64,000 bases of DNA, taken from positions 22,828 through 86,827 of the forward strand of contig JAILQX010000044.1 of NCBI GenBank assembly GCA_024698705.1. The letters are read 5' to 3'. A program made the position numbers and the translations under genes. Numbering within the stretch: position 1 is the stretch's first letter; every line of letters starts with the position of its first letter. Of the stretch, positions 60,490 through 64,000 are shown one piece after another. This DNA comes from Lachnospiraceae bacterium (lineage in GTDB: Bacteria; Bacillota; Clostridia; Lachnospirales; Lachnospiraceae). Below the pieces are notes generated by a model. That model searched no databases. It was not told where the DNA came from and saw nothing but the letters and a program-made list of their open reading frames with translations.

Positions 60490-63423
60490 TTGAAGAATTC
60501 GAACGTTGAAGGGCTTAAGGCCTATGAGATCATTGAAAAAAGATATATAGAAGACCTGAAAAGCGAAGGGATGCTTTTGAGGCATAAAAAGACAGGAGCC
60601 AGAGTTGTCCTGTTAAGCAATGATGATGACAATAAGGTGTTTTACATAGGATTCAGGACGACACCGTATGACAGCACGGGCGTAATGCATATCTTAGAGC
60701 ACAGTGTTTTATGCGGATCGAAGGAGTTCCCTGTGAAGGATCCGTTTGTTGAGCTTGCAAAGGGATCGCTCAATACCTTTCTGAATGCCATGACATATCC
60801 GGATAAAACGGTATATCCCGTGGCCAGCACCAATGATAAGGATTTTCAGAACCTTATGCATGTGTATCTGGATGCGGTATTTTATCCAAATATACTGAAG
60901 AATGACATGACCTTCAGACAGGAAGGCTGGCACTATGAAATGAGTGATAAGGACGACGATATCACGATAAACGGTGTCGTATACAATGAGATGAAGGGAG
61001 CATTTTCATCACCGGACGATGTACTTGAAAGGGAAATATTCAATTCTCTTTTTCCCGACATCACATACGGTTTCGAATCGGGCGGAGATCCCAAATGCAT
61101 ACCTGAGCTCACCTATGAGGCATATATAGATACATATAAGCGTTATTATCATCCGTCAAACAGCTATATCTATCTCTACGGTGACATGGACATGGCCGAG
61201 AAGCTTACGTTCATAGACGAGAAATACCTCTCCGGATTCGAGAAGATCGAGGTTGATTCCGAAGTGGGTCTGCAAAAAGCATTTGACGCTCCGAGAGAGA
61301 TAAAAAAAGCTTATTCGATCACAGACAGCGAACCGGTAAAGAACAATACATACTTAAGCTACAATGCCGTTACGGGCAATAATCTGGATCCCGAAGAATA
61401 CATCGCGCTCCAGGTGATAGATTATGCACTTTGCAGTGCGCCCGGAGCGATCCTAAAGCAGACTATGCTTAACAAAAATATAGGTAAGGATATATACAGC
61501 TTCTATGACAACGGTATCAAACAGCCTTATTTTTCGATCGTCGCAAAGAATTCGGATGAAGAGAAAAAAGATGAATTCATTAGCACCATAGAAGAAGTGC
61601 TTAATGATATCGTAAAGAACGGCTTTGACAAGAATGCGCTCAGGGCTGCGGTAAATGTATTTGAATTCAAATACAGGGAGGCGGATTTCGGCAGTTATCC
61701 TCCGGGACTCATGTACGGACTTCAGGCATTTGACAGCTGGCTCTATGATGACAGCAAGCCGTTTATCCATATCGAAGCCGGAGAAACATATAAAAAGCTT
61801 CGTGAAAGGATAGAAACGGACTACTTTGAAAAGCTGGTGGAAAGAGTTCTTCTGAATAATGATCACAAGACGATCGTTGTGGTGGTTCCCGAAGTGGGGC
61901 TTGTAGACAAAGAAGATAAGAAACTGGCTGATAAGCTTGCTGCATACAAGGCTACATTAACCGATGCCGAGATCGATGACATAGTAAAGAAAACAGCGGA
62001 ACTAAAGGCATTTCAGGATGAAGAGGATGATGCCGAAGCATTAAAGTGCATCCCTGTACTGGAATTGTCGGATATCAGGAAGGAAGCTGCACTGCTTTAC
62101 AATGAGAAGAGAAGCATAGGTGAAAATACAGCGCTTTATCACGCCGTCGATACACACGGCATCGACTATATCAGGCTGATATTTGATGCGGGAAATGTGG
62201 ACGCGGAACTTTTCCCTTATCTGAGTCTTCTTAAGAACATGCTCGGACTTGTGGATACGGCACATTATACATACGGTGAGCTTTTCAATAAGGTCAATAT
62301 CGAGACCGGCGGTATCATGCCTGTCTGCAACACTTATACCAACTCAAAGGATCCGGATGACATCAAGGTCACTTTCGAGTGGAAGGCAAAGGTGCTGAAG
62401 GGCGGTATAAGGGTTGCATTTGAACTTCTTGAGGAAATGATAAAGACCTCTGTTCTTGATAATGAAAAGAGAAATTACGAGCTCTTTGCCGAGATGAAAT
62501 CACATATACAGGGAACCATGATGGGAGCAGGTCATCAGGTGGCTGTGGGAAGGCTCGGAACGTATTTCAGTAAAGGCGCGGTGCTTTCCGATGCAGTAAG
62601 CGGTATGGGCGCCTACAGAATGGTTGAAAAGGTCGAAGGTGATTACGATGCGTACAAGCAGGAGTGCATGGATAAGCTCGGTAAGCTTGTAAAGCAGTTA
62701 TTCACAAGGAAAAATCTCATGTTTGACTTTGCCGGTGATGAAGAAGAATATGCCGTATTCGAGAAATGTGCGAAGGAATTTGCCGACGGGCTGGATGCGG
62801 GAGAGAAGATAAACAACCGATACATACCTGTACCGACAGTTAAGAATGAAGGCATCATGAGTTCATCGCAGGTCAATTATGTATGCTGTGGCGGTAATTT
62901 TTCATCAAAGGGTCTGCCTTATACAGGCTCACTCAGGGTATTGAGAGTTATGATGAGCTACGATTACCTCTGGATGAACGTGAGGGTCAAGAATGGTGCC
63001 TACGGATGCATGAGCTCATTTAACAGAAACGGTGACGGTTTCATGGTTTCCTACAGGGATCCGAATCTGGCAAAGACCGTGGATGTATATAAGGGCGTGA
63101 TCGATTATCTTAAGGATTATGATGCCGACGAACGCGAGATGACCCAGTATATCATAGGGACCATAAGTGAAATGGATAACCCGCTCACACCTGCCGCAAA
63201 GGCTTTAAGATCGCTTGGCGCTTATATGACCGGAGTGACACAGGATGATATCCGGAAAGAAAGAGACGAGGTCCTCGCAACACGCGTTAAGGACATCAGG
63301 GCACTGGATAAATATATGAAAGCGATACTTGAAGACGGTTATATCTGCGTGGTGGGCAATGAAGAAGCCATCCGTTCGGAAGCAGGCAGATTTGACACAC
63401 TCGACAATCTTTTTAAAAACTGA
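60490..63423 (+). CDS. M16C peptidase (presequence protease / insulinase family)
   Basis: 977 residues from TTG 60490, with GAAAGGTGG before it. The zinc site is the inverted HxxEH motif HILEHSVLCGS (about residues 66-76), with the second Glu far downstream in GVVYNEMKGAF. The protein has the size and four-domain build of PreP/falcilysin M16C peptidases that degrade short peptides in a closed chamber. No signal peptide is seen, so it acts in the cytosol. In this operon it could degrade a peptide product, for instance from membrane-protein turnover. That is inference. Confidence 0.93.
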   Translation: MKNSNVEGLKAYEIIEKRYIEDLKSEGMLLRHKKTGARVVLLSNDDDNKVFYIGFRTTPYDSTGVMHILEHSVLCGSKEFPVKDPFVELAKGSLNTFLNAMTYPDKTVYPVASTNDKDFQNLMHVYLDAVFYPNILKNDMTFRQEGWHYEMSDKDDDITINGVVYNEMKGAFSSPDDVLEREIFNSLFPDITYGFESGGDPKCIPELTYEAYIDTYKRYYHPSNSYIYLYGDMDMAEKLTFIDEKYLSGFEKIEVDSEVGLQKAFDAPREIKKAYSITDSEPVKNNTYLSYNAVTGNNLDPEEYIALQVIDYALCSAPGAILKQTMLNKNIGKDIYSFYDNGIKQPYFSIVAKNSDEEKKDEFISTIEEVLNDIVKNGFDKNALRAAVNVFEFKYREADFGSYPPGLMYGLQAFDSWLYDDSKPFIHIEAGETYKKLRERIETDYFEKLVERVLLNNDHKTIVVVVPEVGLVDKEDKKLADKLAAYKATLTDAEIDDIVKKTAELKAFQDEEDDAEALKCIPVLELSDIRKEAALLYNEKRSIGENTALYHAVDTHGIDYIRLIFDAGNVDAELFPYLSLLKNMLGLVDTAHYTYGELFNKVNIETGGIMPVCNTYTNSKDPDDIKVTFEWKAKVLKGGIRVAFELLEEMIKTSVLDNEKRNYELFAEMKSHIQGTMMGAGHQVAVGRLGTYFSKGAVLSDAVSGMGAYRMVEKVEGDYDAYKQECMDKLGKLVKQLFTRKNLMFDFAGDEEEYAVFEKCAKEFADGLDAGEKINNRYIPVPTVKNEGIMSSSQVNYVCCGGNFSSKGLPYTGSLRVLRVMMSYDYLWMNVRVKNGAYGCMSSFNRNGDGFMVSYRDPNLAKTVDVYKGVIDYLKDYDADEREMTQYIIGTISEMDNPLTPAAKALRSLGAYMTGVTQDDIRKERDEVLATRVKDIRALDKYMKAILEDGYICVVGNEEAIRSEAGRFDTLDNLFKN

Positions 63424-63512
63424 TCTTAATACCAAAACAGGACCGGAATCGAAGTGTTTGCAAACTAGAGTGTGTGAAAGTTTTCTGTAAATGAGATATC
63501 CTAAGATAATTG

Positions 63513-63556
63513 ACGAGCTGTATGGCGGTAAGATTACCGTTGTCCGGCTCGTTTTG
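63513..63556 (+). terminator. Likely terminator after the M16C gene
   Basis: ACGAGC (63513-63518) pairs with GCTCGT (63547-63552), enclosing a strong inner stem CGGTAA-GA-TTACCG (63526-63539), followed by TTTT. The lower stem is interrupted, so confidence is moderate. Confidence 0.5.
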
Positions 63557-63623
63557 ACTATCCCTAATCCCATGAATACGTCAAGAATTATGATAAAATT
63601 GGTACATAATTATCTTGGTTTAA

Positions 63624-63700
63624 ACGAATACAACGAATTGACATTCAAGAAAGAAATATGTAAGATAATAAGCAAGATAACAAGCAAGATGAAATGGAGT
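63624..63700 (+). other. AT-rich stretch before the Fic gene with a short direct repeat
   Basis: The unit AAGATAAYAAGCAAGAT appears as two overlapping copies at about 63662-63690. An open frame at 63491-63778 crosses this area and the Fic start but has no ribosome site and no protein-like features, so I do not call it. Confidence 0.4.
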
Positions 63701-63710
63701 GGACAAGTAT

Positions 63711-64000
63711 ATGGGAAATTATATTCCACCTTATACAATTTCAGAAAAAATGCTGGAGCAGGTATCAGCTATTTCTGAGAAAATTGGAAAGATTACAAGT
63801 CATAGAGAGTTGGAATCTAAACCGCATCTTCGAAGAAACAACCGTATCCGCTCGATTCACTCATCACTAAAGATAGAAGCAAATTCTCTTTCTTTAAACG
63901 AGGTTAGGGATGTCATAAACGGTCATTTGGTTATAGGAGATCAGAAGGAGATTCAGGAGGTAAAGAATGCTTACGCAGCTTACGAAAAAATCTCTGAGAT
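63711..64000 (+). CDS. Fic family protein, N-terminal part (runs off the window)
   Basis: From ATG 63711, with GGAG 12 bases upstream, the frame is open to the edge (96 codons and two bases). The text MGNYIPPYTISEKMLEQVSAISEKIGKITS followed by NNRIRSIHSSLKIEANSLSLNEVRDVINGHLV matches the N-terminal helical region of Fic/DOC proteins. SSLKIEAN corresponds to the inhibitory (S/T)xxxE(G/N) helix, whose Glu blocks ATP binding. The HPFxDGNGR catalytic core is outside the window. Fic proteins transfer AMP to target hydroxyls. The gene is more AT-rich than its neighbours, which would fit a recent arrival. Confidence 0.85.
   Translation, partial: MGNYIPPYTISEKMLEQVSAISEKIGKITSHRELESKPHLRRNNRIRSIHSSLKIEANSLSLNEVRDVINGHLVIGDQKEIQEVKNAYAAYEKISE

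Noticed and set aside
63491..63778. 95-codon open frame upstream of the Fic gene
   Set aside because: It covers a terminator-like hairpin and overlaps the Fic start in another frame, and has no clear ribosome site or protein-like pattern.
1..64000. CRISPR array, tRNA, rRNA, insertion sequence or complete prophage
   Set aside because: No regularly spaced repeats, cloverleaf, rRNA signature, transposase or phage structural gene was seen.

Overview
The window looks like a chromosomal segment of an anaerobic Firmicute, most likely a Lachnospiraceae relative (Butyrivibrio/Roseburia-like). I base this on moderate GC, AGGAGG-type ribosome binding sites, TTGACA/TATAAT promoters, a tRNA-Phe T-box ahead of pheST, a clostridial short-chain flavodoxin, cellulose-degrading GH9/GH5 enzymes, a 1407-residue acyl-CoA dehydratase activase-like protein, and a dgt-dnaG-rpoD-trmK cluster. 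No database search was possible, so the taxon is an inference. I saw no rRNA, tRNA, CRISPR array, IS element or complete phage gene. Both window ends cut through genes: an amidase at the left (minus strand) and a Fic protein at the right (plus strand).

Layout. 1-13 kb: lipoprotein amidase (partial), two small membrane proteins, a glycerol-1-phosphate dehydrogenase-like enzyme, argG, a minus-strand pair (Lon-like AAA ATPase and MATE exporter), bifunctional NAD(P)HX repair enzyme, a DnaQ-like exonuclease, a PlsC acyltransferase and a GltS-like symporter. 13-17.7 kb: a flavodoxin behind an iron-type (DtxR-like) double operator, then two tandem paralogous lipoproteins of a family I do not recognise. 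17.7-23.3 kb: a nickel-pincer-nucleotide operon (larE-larB-larC) with an ECF-type metal importer (cbiM with fused CbiN-like part, cbiQ, cbiO), preceded by a promoter, a structured leader and an intrinsic terminator that sits directly before larE. 23.3-30.4 kb: epimerase, ZIP transporter, PgeF, CapA-like protein, esterase and a second MATE exporter. 30.4-36.8 kb: Phe T-box, pheS, pheT, a DUF58 protein and a membrane protein with LEA-like 11-residue repeats. 36.8-40.6 kb: GH9 lipoprotein cellulase behind a structured leader, a GH5 enzyme without a signal peptide, and a small conserved protein. 40.6-45 kb: giant dehydratase activase. 45-51.9 kb: dgt, dnaG, rpoD, trmK, a TGS/uridine-kinase-like protein and rnpB. 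51.9-55.7 kb: two COG0523 GTPases, a CmpB-type membrane protein and an AraC regulator. 55.8-63.5 kb: a tight operon of a HerA-like ATPase, a membrane J-domain protein, a rhomboid-like membrane protein with a zinc ribbon, a sigma-70-like protein that has lost its promoter-reading parts, a 130-residue unknown and an M16C peptidase.

The parts most likely to be new are the sigma-like protein and its operon (55.9-63.4 kb), the candidate regulatory leader of the lar/nickel operon (17.67-17.85 kb), the structured leader of the GH9 gene (36.8-37.0 kb), the tandem lipoprotein family (13.8-17.6 kb), and the Lon-like ATPase with an altered Walker B motif (5.0-6.5 kb). All functional readings rest on motifs read by eye.
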